Notes under the pieces: model-generated
Seen by the model: only the letters and a program-made list of their open reading frames with translations
What the model was told of the DNA's origin: nothing
Databases searched by the model: none
Assembly (NCBI RefSeq): GCF_002865645.1
Contig: NW_020194546.1
Span: forward strand, 1-64,000
Reading direction: 5' to 3'
DNA length: 64,000 bases
From: Hyaloscypha bicolor E
Lineage: Eukaryota > Ascomycota > Leotiomycetes > Helotiales > Hyaloscyphaceae
Part shown: positions 54,949 through 64,000 of the stretch, in pieces
Layout of the letters: each line of letters opens with the position of its first letter
Position numbering within the stretch: position 1 is the stretch's first letter
Program-made: the position numbers and the translations under genes

Positions 54949-56670
54949 TCATGAAAGTCGAGGATTGATGGATATGTTGACAATTTCTTCAGCAAGTGAC
55001 CGCGGTCGACTTCTCTGGGTTCGAATCCAAAGAGACTTGTCTTCGCTCAAAGGAATCTGTGCATTCGCATCCGCAACCTGAATATCGTCTTGATGAGGCT
55101 CGAAACGGTTGCCGTTCTGCCACGCTTCGATTGAAGAACCTATACGAATTCGAAGCGCGGAGAAGCTATGAAAGTAGAGTCCATCGAATCGTATAGCAAA
55201 AGGTAAATATTCAGGCGAATAGTTGGCGAAGAACACTATTATCGGAGCGACCTTCCCTTGCGCCATGTTGATTCTGGACACAGCTTCAAAGTGCGTTGGT
55301 ATTTCTCCAGGTGCAGCTACGAAGTTAGGCGGATAACCACCGGATATATAGTAGCCTGACCCTTCGGTAGGAAGAGACTTAAGCATGACCCTCATCCGAT
55401 AGCCAATAATTGGAGGAAGACTTTGTATTCTATCCGTTGTCTGTGCGCTGAGTGCTCTTACGAATAACTTCTCGAGCCCCTCCATATTTCTGGTGGAGGC
55501 CCTAAGCCATGTGAGATCGTAAGAGGCATATCTTGACAGCTCACCGGAATGAAGCTTTCTCAGAGGTATGGCGATATAGCCGAGTTCGTCACTGCAGCGA
55601 AGAATAGCCATCATAACCCCGTCCCAAATAGTCTTTTGTAAATTCCTTTGAAAATCGAGATGGTCGGGAAAATCGCGTGTAATTCCAGGTGGTAGCAAAA
55701 GTTGAGACTGAAGCTGCCATGCCTCCACTCCATCTACTCCTCGCTTCTCGCGGAGTTGCAACATACAGGTCGATAGTCGAATATATTGCTTTGAGACATC
55801 ATATGATATTGCGTCACCTCCAGGCATTGCACGGTCGATAATTCCATCTGAAACCTCGAAATTGTTCGGCGATTCGGCAAGCAAGCCGCATGATCGTGAT
55901 GAGCCCCATGCCTGATGACCTTTGGGAACCCATGCAAATATTGATTGGTCATCTGACATCTTCATTATCTCCAACTGGAGCCTGTAGAAAGCCTTCCGCC
56001 CTTCGCCGTAGATCAAGGGCATGTTGACGTCAAAAAGTCCCATTAAGCTATATGCTTTGTCCTCTACTCTCGTGGTGTTACGCGAGGAAGCCCATGACAT
56101 TTTACACGCAATGCTGGCGTGATCCCAGGTACAATTGACCAGCGTAAACTCGTCAATCTTCGTTCGACCAGAAATAATACTGCTCAAGGATTGCTTCGTT
56201 CCAATCTCTTTCCAGTCTTTGGCAAGAAAGGCAACCTCATATGGTGCAAGCAACTCCTGCAAGGTCCAGCCGCGAGTGAACCAGCGACTGCTCTGAAAGG
56301 AAGATGAGGCTTGGGCGGGGTCTTCTGAGCTGCAAACGTCATCCAGGTAGGCGTAGCATATATCAGCCTCTCGATACCAGCGAAACATTGAGTTGATGGC
56401 CTCAGAGAGCTCGGCGCTGCCTGATTTGTCGATGCAGCAGGTGTCGATCCATACAAATCCATGGCCTTCGGACTTCGCTTTTTCACAACATTGAACAATC
56501 TTTTGGAAACCCTCCCGCTGGGCCAAAGCCCCGTGATCGGTTGTCATATCGCGGAACGACACTTCTTCCCGGCCCCATGTATGCGACAAAATCGCGTATG
56601 GAGGAATTCCATTGCCCGGCTCACCCACGAACTCCTCTAACTTGAGGCTGTGCACGTTAAGAAGGCGCAT
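54949..56670 (-). CDS. HET-domain protein of HET-E/HET-D-like type
   Basis: 573 aa from ATG 56670. The open frame reaches 56763 but only from a TTG, and the family start MRLLNV fits ATG 56670. HET blocks are clear: YAILSHTWG near 29, GFVWIDTCCIDK near 74, FRWYREADICYAYLDDV near 99 and SRWFTRGWTLQELLAP near 130. Then comes TTRVEDKAYSLMGLFDVNMP with YGEGRKAFYRLQ and DDQSIFAW, the segment that follows HET in HET-E-1-type proteins. No NACHT or WD40 repeats follow, so it is the short form. Its role is presumably in non-self recognition, inferred from family only. It differs clearly from the HET gene at 16702, so the two are not recent duplicates. Confidence 0.92.
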   Translation of the reverse strand: MRLLNVHSLKLEEFVGEPGNGIPPYAILSHTWGREEVSFRDMTTDHGALAQREGFQKIVQCCEKAKSEGHGFVWIDTCCIDKSGSAELSEAINSMFRWYREADICYAYLDDVCSSEDPAQASSSFQSSRWFTRGWTLQELLAPYEVAFLAKDWKEIGTKQSLSSIISGRTKIDEFTLVNCTWDHASIACKMSWASSRNTTRVEDKAYSLMGLFDVNMPLIYGEGRKAFYRLQLEIMKMSDDQSIFAWVPKGHQAWGSSRSCGLLAESPNNFEVSDGIIDRAMPGGDAISYDVSKQYIRLSTCMLQLREKRGVDGVEAWQLQSQLLLPPGITRDFPDHLDFQRNLQKTIWDGVMMAILRCSDELGYIAIPLRKLHSGELSRYASYDLTWLRASTRNMEGLEKLFVRALSAQTTDRIQSLPPIIGYRMRVMLKSLPTEGSGYYISGGYPPNFVAAPGEIPTHFEAVSRINMAQGKVAPIIVFFANYSPEYLPFAIRFDGLYFHSFSALRIRIGSSIEAWQNGNRFEPHQDDIQVADANAQIPLSEDKSLWIRTQRSRPRSLAEEIVNISINPRLS

Positions 56671-57499
56671 GACTGCGGAGTCGCTAACTGTGAAGTCGAT
56701 TGAGGAAGTAGAAATAAGCTCCGAGTATGTCGCGTTCCTTTTGGAGAATATAAAATGAATCAAAATATTTTGTAGAGGTGTTTGTTGAGTGGAAGGGAGG
56801 AGCAGACTCCAAGCCTTGTATCAGCTCGAGGCTGCATATGCACTGCCACCCTAACACAGCCCCTTAGGCAGGAAGGCCCGGGTTGCAGCAGGTGGCCGGC
56901 ATTTGACACCCTATGGCTTAAATATTGCAAGCCATCTCTCAAGCGAGTTGCTCGAAGCCTGAAATGAGGTGACAACACTTCACAGAAACACATCCTGTTA
57001 ATAGATTTGCGCAGTTTAAAATATGAGCACAGCATAGAGAGCTTGCTTTTACAAGAGTGGCTAAATTTCAAGTATCAAGTAGTTATATTTGTTGCGATTT
57101 TGCGAGAGATCGATCCTCGTGGAGCCGACCTGTAGACCGACCGCCCCTAAATAGTTCAGCGAGCCCTTACCTTTCGCTTCAGCCTTTTCACTTATGTGCT
57201 GCAACCCCTATTTGCGAATCACCTGGTCCCTTTCTGCCCCAGCCAGAAGGAAAACGCACGGCTTTTCCGAAACCATTTATTGAACTTCCTCCTAATGGAA
57301 GAAGTTTAAGAAGTCAGGTAATTTCAATTCTTCTCCGCATGCCAAAAACAAATTGCTTTCCCATCGAACAGATCTTGTGCCTTGTTTTGGTTCGAAATCA
57401 ATAGTGCATCAGCTGCAAATCCAACCCCATGAAAGCAGTCACTTGAACTCGGTGTTTGCTGTACTGATTTTACTCAGGCAGGGTTGACAAATCATGATA
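56671..57499. other. Upstream region of the second HET gene
   Basis: A short plus frame at 57057-57404 has no domain. No gene is called. Confidence 0.5.
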
Positions 57500-58443
57500 G
57501 AAGGTTTCACTGGCCAACCGCCCAGACCACCCAACCGCGCAAAATTGCTGTTTTCCAAAAATCATAATTCAACACCCACATAATATTTTACTATCAAATC
57601 CACTGTTTTCTAAAGTTTTTTTAGCCCCTCAACATGTCTGTAAAGAAAAATCACTATACCGAATTCGCGGACAATCCCAACGAGCTCTTAGAGAGCGTGC
57701 GATTATAGACGGCTTATAACGATATCTCGATTACAAGAAGGCTAAATCCATTGGGAAATGAGCGAGAGAGCATGAAATTGCATACGAAACCCTTTGAGAT
57801 CGAATTAATGGAACAAAACCAAAGGTATAAGATGCAAAGGCAAGACAGCGTTTATTAGTGAGGCAAAAAGCGGCTAGCTAATTAAAAGGAGGTATAAGGT
57901 TTACTATATAATAGCGAATTCGATTAATATATAAGCTTTTATAATTGAAAAATCAAATGATACCTAAATTATAATTGAATATTTATATGGTATGAGCGAT
58001 TCTTTGCCCCAAGAATTAGGTACCTAAATTTAAGCTTGTTATCCCACTAAACGCAAGTTACTAATTCTTATCCCAAAGAAAATCTAATGAGAAATATTAT
58101 TATAATAATGCAAAAAACTTTCTAATACACTCTCTTATATTAAGCCATATATTACTAAAGAATTTAGGATGTTATATAAGATATTTAATTAATTGCATAG
58201 GAATTAGTGAGGGGTAAAGATGGCAGGGTAAAAATATGTAGGAAAATGCCAAAAATGCTACTAAATCAATAAATTTAGTAACACCACAAAGTTTTAAAGT
58301 AATATGTAGCTATTAGGGGGTTGAGAATACTATAAAGTATTAGTATTTAATAGGAATTATAATTTTATTAAGGCGTTGGTTAAATATTAAGATTTTTAGA
58401 TTGGGCGGTTGAGTAGTTTGGGCGGTTTGCCAGTGAACTCTTC
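57500..58443 (+). mobile_element. Pogo/Fot1-like DNA transposon remnant
   Basis: The 41-bp terminal inverted repeats begin GAAGGTTTCACTGG on the left (57500) and, reverse-complemented, GAAGAGTTCACTGG on the right (ending 58443), with about seven mismatches, mostly transitions. TA flanks both ends (57498-57499 and 58444-58445). From ATG 57634 the frame reads MSVKKNHYTEFADN and, after stops and frame changes, a segment like YETL-stop-DRINGTKPKV, resembling the helix-turn-helix opening of pogo/Fot1 transposases (TLRDRINGT). The rest is AT-rich (57880-58400) and looks RIP-affected, with no DDE core visible. At 944 bp it is shorter than a full element, so it is an internally deleted or decayed copy. 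Confidence 0.75.
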
Positions 58444-58618
58444 TAAGCGGACTTTAGCGAGCGTTTTCCCCGATATTATTAGCGACATTCCTTCTGACCT
58501 CACCCCATGCCAACGCCAACGCCAACACCAATTCTACCACACCACCTTCATCAGTAAAGCAGTTGCACTTGTCATTGACATTGGCATTTGGCGTCTACAA
58601 ACCTCGTGCAATCATTCC

Positions 58619-59453
58619 ATGGCGACCCCTCCTTGGGACATCCAGAAAGCCAGCGAGGAATGGCTGGCTCCTTGAGCTCTGCGACAAGGTTGAGGAAGAG
58701 AATGGCCGAATTGGCGGGCACCAATACGGAGATCGAGTCGTCAAGCTCTCCGACGAGATTGCTGTCAAATATGGACACGGGGTCAAAGAGTCTGAAGCAA
58801 GAACGCAGGACTTTGCATATCGAAACGCAAACCCGAGCATAGTTCGCATTCCGCGAGTTCACCGTTTCTTCTTGAAGATTGATCCTTCCTGGCATTGCCC
58901 AAGAGGCTACCTCTTTATGGGATATGTTCCAGGCAAAATACTACAGGATCTTGACCTCAATATCAAGGGCGATATAGTCCCCAGGGTAGCCAAAATTATC
59001 AAGCACTTAGGGCAAATCTCAGATAGCCAACCAGTCCCAGGTCCCATAGGCGGGGGCGAGCCAGAAGGTTACTTCTTTGGTGATGATGGCGCAGGAAGGA
59101 GTTTTGCTTCCGTAGCAGACTTCGAAGCCTGGCTCAACATACGTCTTGCTTTACGAAACAAGTCAATAGATCTCAGTTCTCAACCTCTTGTTCTCTGCCA
59201 CATGGATTTATGTCGACGGAATATGATCCTCGAGGAGAATGATAGCATCTGTCTTCTCGACTGGGGATGCGCCGGAATGTATCCGCGCTATTTCGAAATT
59301 GCGACGCTCTCTTGGTTGAATCCGTATGATGCACCTTACGAGAAACCTCTGCTGCAAGCTACCACTGCGTTGCTGGGCTTGACGGCGAAGGAGAAAGACT
59401 CGATCGCTCTTTTGGAAATCGCTCGTGCTGCCAACCTGAGATACACCTTGTGA
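58619..59453 (+). pseudogene. APH-family phosphotransferase with 4-bp frameshift
   Basis: The main open frame (58563-59453) lacks any ATG near its start. A neighbouring frame opens at ATG 58619 and reads MATPPWDIQKASEEWL before meeting a stop. The frames meet at a tandem GGCTGGCT near 58665; with a single GGCT the two would be one continuous protein. The rest is a kinase-like APH domain (PF01636): VVKLSDEIAVKYGHGV (ATP-binding Lys), VHRFF, GYLFMGYVPG, the catalytic loop LCHMDLCRRNMIL and the metal-binding LLDWGCAGMYP. Many fungal members have unknown substrates. Expression of an intact product seems unlikely unless the 4-bp insertion is a sequencing error or lies outside the true first exon. 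A Fot1-like transposon ends 175 bp upstream. Confidence 0.7.
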
Positions 59454-60439
59454 ATAAACCCACATGGTGTTGTAAGCTGGGATTATCTCTGATGCTAATC
59501 GTTGCTGTAGTGAAACCGACGGGGAAAGTCAGGGGATACCAGACTGGCACCACACTATGCCCCCTCCGCCTCCTCTCCCAAGTCAAAGGCCCAAAAGGTC
59601 ATAGCTGTCTCATAACAGTTAGCGAAGCGGCTCGAATCAAGTTCCTGTTCACTTCGCTTTGAACGGCAGAGGCGGGGCCGCGCTTCGCTGCATTAATAAG
59701 ATGCCGACTCAATCCTGGTCGAATGTTTATCGCGGCCGTGATCTGATGATCTTGATTTCATCCATTGGATGAAATAGGCTTCTTGTACGACAGACTTAAT
59801 CTAGTTATCTGCTTCCAGAAGGCCCCACTTGCTACTCGGTATTGTTCATGAGGGTTCTTGCTCAGAAGACTTCAAAATTTTCAACTTCTAGGGAGTAAGT
59901 CCCTGACGTTTGATCTGAAAACAAATAGAGAAGCATTCGAGATTTTCTTGAGTCTCTCTTCTTGAGCACACTATGTGTTGAATGCTTGAAAAATTTGAAG
60001 TGTTTGAGTTGAGGTTCAATGAGAAGCCAAAACCACCAATTTAGTTTGTAGGATATACACAAAATGCGAACAAGATTCGATAATCGTCCAGCTGCGATGA
60101 ACCGCAAGGTTCCCTGTCTCTACTGAACATTCCTCTAAGTACTTTTACAAGGAAGCCCCACCTACTCAAATAATCACCGTACTTTCGACACCCACTCTCG
60201 TCACTTGTGTCCCTTTCAATATTTTGTTCACCTCATTGATAGCTCTGGGACTTATTGCCCACCAGTACAAACATCATATACCGTTAGATTCTCTTGCTCG
60301 CAACTTGTTGTGGAAAGGCTTGATCTGTGAGTGTGCTTCATGGTCACGAAATCTAGCTTGGTGAGTCCAGGACTGAATCCATCCACTCACCTGCACCAAG
60401 TATATCCCTCCCTCTCGTCCCTTTTTACCTTTCCCCAAT
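59454..60439. other. Intergenic, no gene seen
   Basis: About 1 kb with only short unrecognised frames (59450-60107). Confidence 0.5.
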
Positions 60440-61575
60440 TATAGCGAACCCCAGATTGTCGGCGACGTCCTCCTCTCCTCGCCACTCCATCCATCTCTCT
60501 AACCCACCTAGAACGCATTCAACACAACTATGAATCCCAGCCATGACATTGCCGAGCACGCATCCTGCACAACCTGCACCTTCGCCGAAGTTTTCTCCAA
60601 CTACTGAACCGCAGTCCTCTACTTACGCGCTCGAAACGGGACATATAAGCGCGTTCCCCAGCTCGCAAATCAGAACCTGGGTTCTGCCGATGGAGGGATG
60701 ATAGTCTACTACATCTCCCCTGACAACAAAACCACGGATATCACCGCTTTCAAGCCTGTGAGTTCCCTTTACCACCCCCGATTTTGCACAGAGAAGAAAG
60801 GGGAGATGAAGGTGTTGATGTTGATGCGAAAAGGGGTTCCGCATTTTCGCCGGCACAGCAGAGCAGCGCGTCAATAGCTCGTCGAGTTCTGTGAATTTGT
60901 ACAGATGTTATGACAGCTATGACGCCAGCATGAACTTCAACCAGAACCCGATGGGTGTCGCTGCTACTGATACCCTAGAACTACCTAATAAGTTTTGTGC
61001 TGGAGGGATTCGTGTGAATACTTTCTTCCCTACATGAGTAACTCAATCTCTCTCCTCTCTCACGTACATTGGTGAGTCGTGACTTACGGAAACGAGCTCT
61101 GATAGGTGTTGGGATGGAGTCGACCTCGACAGTCCAGATCTCAAAAGTCACGTTCCCTGCCCAGCCGGCGCGGATTGCACCTCAAAGCACCCTGTTCAGC
61201 TCCCACAGATATTCATCGAGACAATCTGGGATACAGGGAAATTCAATAAATCTCCCTGGGCCCACTGACAGTAGTCAACCTTTTATGTTCAACCAGGGAG
61301 ATTTCGCAAATCTCTCCTTTCCCTCTCCCCTGTCATTTCCCTGAATTATTTCTGATAAGAAGGGGAAAGAACTGGATACTGCCATCACGCAGACTGCGTC
61401 TTCGGTTGGAAAGGGGATTCCCTGCAAAAGGCTATGGATGCAAGATGTGATGTGTACAACGCGAGTCCCGAGCCACTTGTGTTTCAGGCGAGTAGGTGTC
61501 CGCTGCTTAAGACGCAGGATTCGACGACGGCTAATACATGCAAGTGGGGGCAGATTGCCAAAGAGAATTTGTATG
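60440..61575 (+). pseudogene. Broken DUF1996-family gene
   Basis: Collinear DUF1996 blocks lie in several frames. PQIVGD at about 60450 may splice (donor GTCCTC, acceptor CCTAG, exon from 60512) to NAFNTTMNPSHDIAEHASC and CTTCTFAEVFSNY. A TGA at 60605 then stands where Trp is expected. Next come TAVLYLRARNGTYKRVPQ, GGMIVYYISPDNKTTD, ELPNKFCAGGIRVNTFFP and CWDGVDLDSPDLKSHV, then QLPQIFIETIWDTGKFNKSP. Near 61260 a one-base frameshift precedes SSQPFMFNQGD. The end reads DCVFGWKGDSLQKAMDARCD (about 61395). Intact members are secreted proteins of unknown function, some with WSC domains. Nonsense and frameshift together indicate a dead gene; the signal-peptide exon was not found. Confidence 0.8.
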
Positions 61576-61841
61576 TTTGTAAGTGGTACTTCTTGGAGAG
61601 AGGATGAATTAGTGCTAATGGAGTTTGATCTTAGGGGTTTCAATGCTTCCTGGAAATATGCCGGTTACTTATGCTTAGGTCGGACCACAAGCACTTCCAG
61701 AGTGACAGAAGTATTGAAGGTGGTTTTGTGAATAAATCAGAATTTGTAGAGAATCCAGCTACTTGGGCGCGAAAATAGAAGAGCTCTGGTCATGAAATCC
61801 AAGAACAAGACCGGAATTGCTCCCCAGCTTCATTACTGGTA

Positions 61842-63527
61842 TCAAAACTTTGCTAGACTTGCTTCGACGTTCTCAGCCCACCACTCGGGGAAGTCCAACA
61901 CCTTCTTGCCAAGTCTCGCCTGCTCTGCAGCGAAGACCATGGCATGGCTTCTGATGACTTCTTCCAAGCTGCAACCAACATGCACTCGTTGGGCCTCCTC
62001 TACAGTGGACCCATGATTCTTGACAGCATCGACAGCAAGAATGAACTGCCTAGCCAGTCCATCGTCACCGCCACCATGACCGCCCTTGGCAATGAACGGC
62101 CTGTATATTTTCTTCGTCCCAGTATTGAAATCTTCCACAGTGATAGTCGTGCTATCCGCATAGATCTCTCCATCAGATCCGTATATGTTGGTGTATCTGT
62201 CACAGATCTTCTTTGTGTGAGCGACCATGTGGAAGACGGCGGTTTTGGCACCACGTCCAGCGAGAGCTTTCTCGTTGTCGTCATTAACCTTGGGAAGAGG
62301 GTCATTGTCCCAGCTCATAGTCACCACTTGCTCATCGCAAACATCATTATCTGCTTCGTAAACACAGCGGCCGAACCAGTTCTTGGCTGCGATTTCTGAA
62401 CCGGGAGTATCCTGAGTGTAGTTTTCCTCGAGCCTCTTCATGATGGCGGCTTCGCCTGCGGAAGGACCGCCCATGGATATGCATTCTTCAATCTCAGGAA
62501 CCACAATGTGAACCGGCCAATGAGTGTTGCCGGATCCAAGGCCCTTGAGTTCAGATCCCAGGTAAATCTTCTTTGCAGAATATTTGCAATACGTTTCGAT
62601 TGGGCAAGAAAGACAATTGGTTGCATTTCCAGCAGCCGTTGGCTTTCGAGTCTTGTTGAAATACTGAAGAGATCCAACAGAAGTTACGGTTGTGGGTATA
62701 TGGGCTGGGCGGGTGCTATTTGGAGGTGGGGAGCAAAGTAACCAGAGGAGAACGTCAATGTCGTGACAGGACTTGGTTAGGAGTGATGGGGCTGTGGTAG
62801 ATTCTCTTCGCCAATTGCCTCTGCAGCCTCTCAGTGATCAATTCCAAAGGAGTGAAGCAAGAGATACATACCTAACGTAGCTGTGTGTGAAGTGCCACCA
62901 CCCAACAGGTTCCGTATGATTGATTGACAGAATCTCTCCAATGATTTTGTCTTCCAATAGTAGTTTCCGTAGCAGCATGTTATGTGGGCTGTATCTCAGG
63001 ACGTGCCCTATTGAGAAGATTCTGGACGGGGTGGTATTTGGAAGGTTCGGGAGGAGAGACTTGTATATCGAGACACAGTCGTCCAAGGTGGTGGCCAAAG
63101 GCTTCTCGCACATAATATGCAGGCCGAGGGGAGCCAATCCAACAACGACCTCCTTGTGCTGCTCATCCAATACGCAGATGAATGCTCCATCCACCCCTGC
63201 CGGTACCTCTTCTCCTCTGCTGGCCTTCGCCCGCCTCTCCAATTCCCATTTCAGAAATGCCCTCCAATCTTCGAACCCTTGTCCATCCGTTGGCCCTGCC
63301 TTGCCCCAGATGTATTTCTCCCCAAGTTGCTTTCGCTTGTATGCAACAGGTTCTGCCACAGCTACAATTATGCCGTTCGTTGATTCTGCGGTAGCTCTGG
63401 CATATGCATTGCCTCGTGAGCCTGCCCCGATGATGAGGAGTCGTGGGGGATTTGCTGACATGGCAGGACGTGGAGGAGCGGGAAGAGATTCACCATCATC
63501 GACTGGGGAGTCTGCGTGAGGTGCCAT
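61842..63527 (-). CDS. Gfo/Idh/MocA-family oxidoreductase
   Basis: Two exons, 63527-62872 and 62820-61842, joined by a 51-bp intron (GTATGT...CTGCAG), encode about 544 aa from ATG 63527. The longer frame to 63662 opens only at a TTG, and another ATG lies at 63461. The Rossmann domain starts RLLIIGAGSRGNAYARA. The family's catalytic-lysine block is LGLHIMCEKPLATTLDD, followed by SIGHVLRYSPHN. Across the join, HSYVRGNWRRESTTAPSLL leads to SCHDIDVLLWLL, the conserved H-D-I-D of the C-terminal domain. A Cys segment (NATNCLSCPIETYCKYS) may bind metal. NAD(P)-dependent sugar or inositol oxidation is typical; the substrate here is unknown. Confidence 0.9.
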
Positions 63528-64000
63528 GTTGCTTCTGGATGTGGGGCAATGCTCTCGAGGGGATCGAGTGCCTTTTGAGCCCGAGCCCCAGGCTCCCACC
63601 TTGGATCTGGTCAGCCTTGTGGACCACGCAGTCGCGGATTCACTGGCTTGAAAGTTATGCAACGTTACCGACCAGTTACATGGCTGGTATTTGAATTGAC
63701 AGAGGTCAGCTAAAGCTTGGCATCTCGAGCTAATTGTGTGACTGGCAATTTGTGTTCATGGCGTTTCAAAGGTGGGAGGAGGTTCAATTGAGCTGCCCCA
63801 CTAGGCGGATCGCCGCTTTTGAGATGTCTTCTTGGGCTAGGTTTCTTCCCTATGCAGCTGCAGAGGTCAAAGTCTTCACAAGCTCCATCTGAACAGAAGA
63901 ACTGAACCTTGGATGCTACGAATTTGATTTGATAAGACAGAGCTTACTTTATTTTTTCCATGGATAAAACTCTGGACCGTTGCTGGGACAGGACTGGTAG
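63528..64000. other. Upstream region of the oxidoreductase
   Basis: 473 bp to the window edge. Presumed promoter; no gene is seen. Confidence 0.4.

Noticed and set aside
57057..57404. 115-codon plus frame upstream of the Fot1-like element
   Set aside because: Starts at TTG, no domain, composition unlike neighbouring genes.
61944..62399. 151-codon plus frame within the oxidoreductase
   Set aside because: Antisense to a well-supported Gfo/Idh/MocA exon.
1..64000. Possible CRISPR array or bacterial operon structure
   Set aside because: Introns, RIP, LTR elements and HET genes show a fungal genome; no regularly spaced repeats with unique spacers were seen.

Overview
The window is from a filamentous ascomycete (Pezizomycotina). 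Its genes have short spliceosomal introns of about 45-76 bp with GT...AG ends and CTRAY-like branch points. Two HET-domain genes, a VPS35 orthologue, a rhodopsin/SAT4-like membrane protein and DUF3431 and DUF1996 proteins all point the same way. The first 9.5 kb are extremely A+T-rich and TpA-rich, as expected from repeat-induced point mutation (RIP). The many 2EXR/F-box-like genes suggest Leotiomycetes, but that placement is inference.

Layout. 1-9470: AT-rich RIP island; its minus strand still reads as a wrecked Ty3/Gypsy pol (reverse transcriptase, RNase H, integrase). 9471-10626: GC-balanced margin with palindromes. 10627-15753: complete but broken Copia retrotransposon on the minus strand, with 349-bp LTRs and a 5-bp target duplication. 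16702-18600: HET-domain gene. 19200-21527: two small inverted-repeat elements and the first 2EXR gene. 19750-36858: an array of eight or more 2EXR/F-box-like genes, interrupted by a CCHC-knuckle ORF and a DUF3431 membrane protein. 38065-51034: conserved gene block with a secreted Ser/Thr-rich protein, the retromer subunit VPS35, an M28-family transferrin-receptor-like peptidase, a small five-exon gene, and a rhodopsin-like + MFS fusion. 51035-54948: repeat-bearing, gene-poor stretch with a foldback and homopolymer runs. 54949-56670: second HET gene. 57500-58443: pogo/Fot1-like transposon remnant. 58619-59453: APH-family kinase with a 4-bp frameshift. 60440-61575: decayed DUF1996 gene. 61842-63527: Gfo/Idh/MocA oxidoreductase.

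Functionally this is a patchwork. A housekeeping core (VPS35 for endosome-to-Golgi recycling and a Tre1/Tre2-like membrane peptidase that may also act in vacuolar sorting) lies between fast-evolving accessory regions: HET incompatibility genes, a duplicating 2EXR family, transposons of different ages, and recently broken genes. Several gene models depend on introns or on choosing an ATG inside a longer open frame; I give the splice sites used. No tRNA, rRNA, CRISPR or telomere repeat was recognised.
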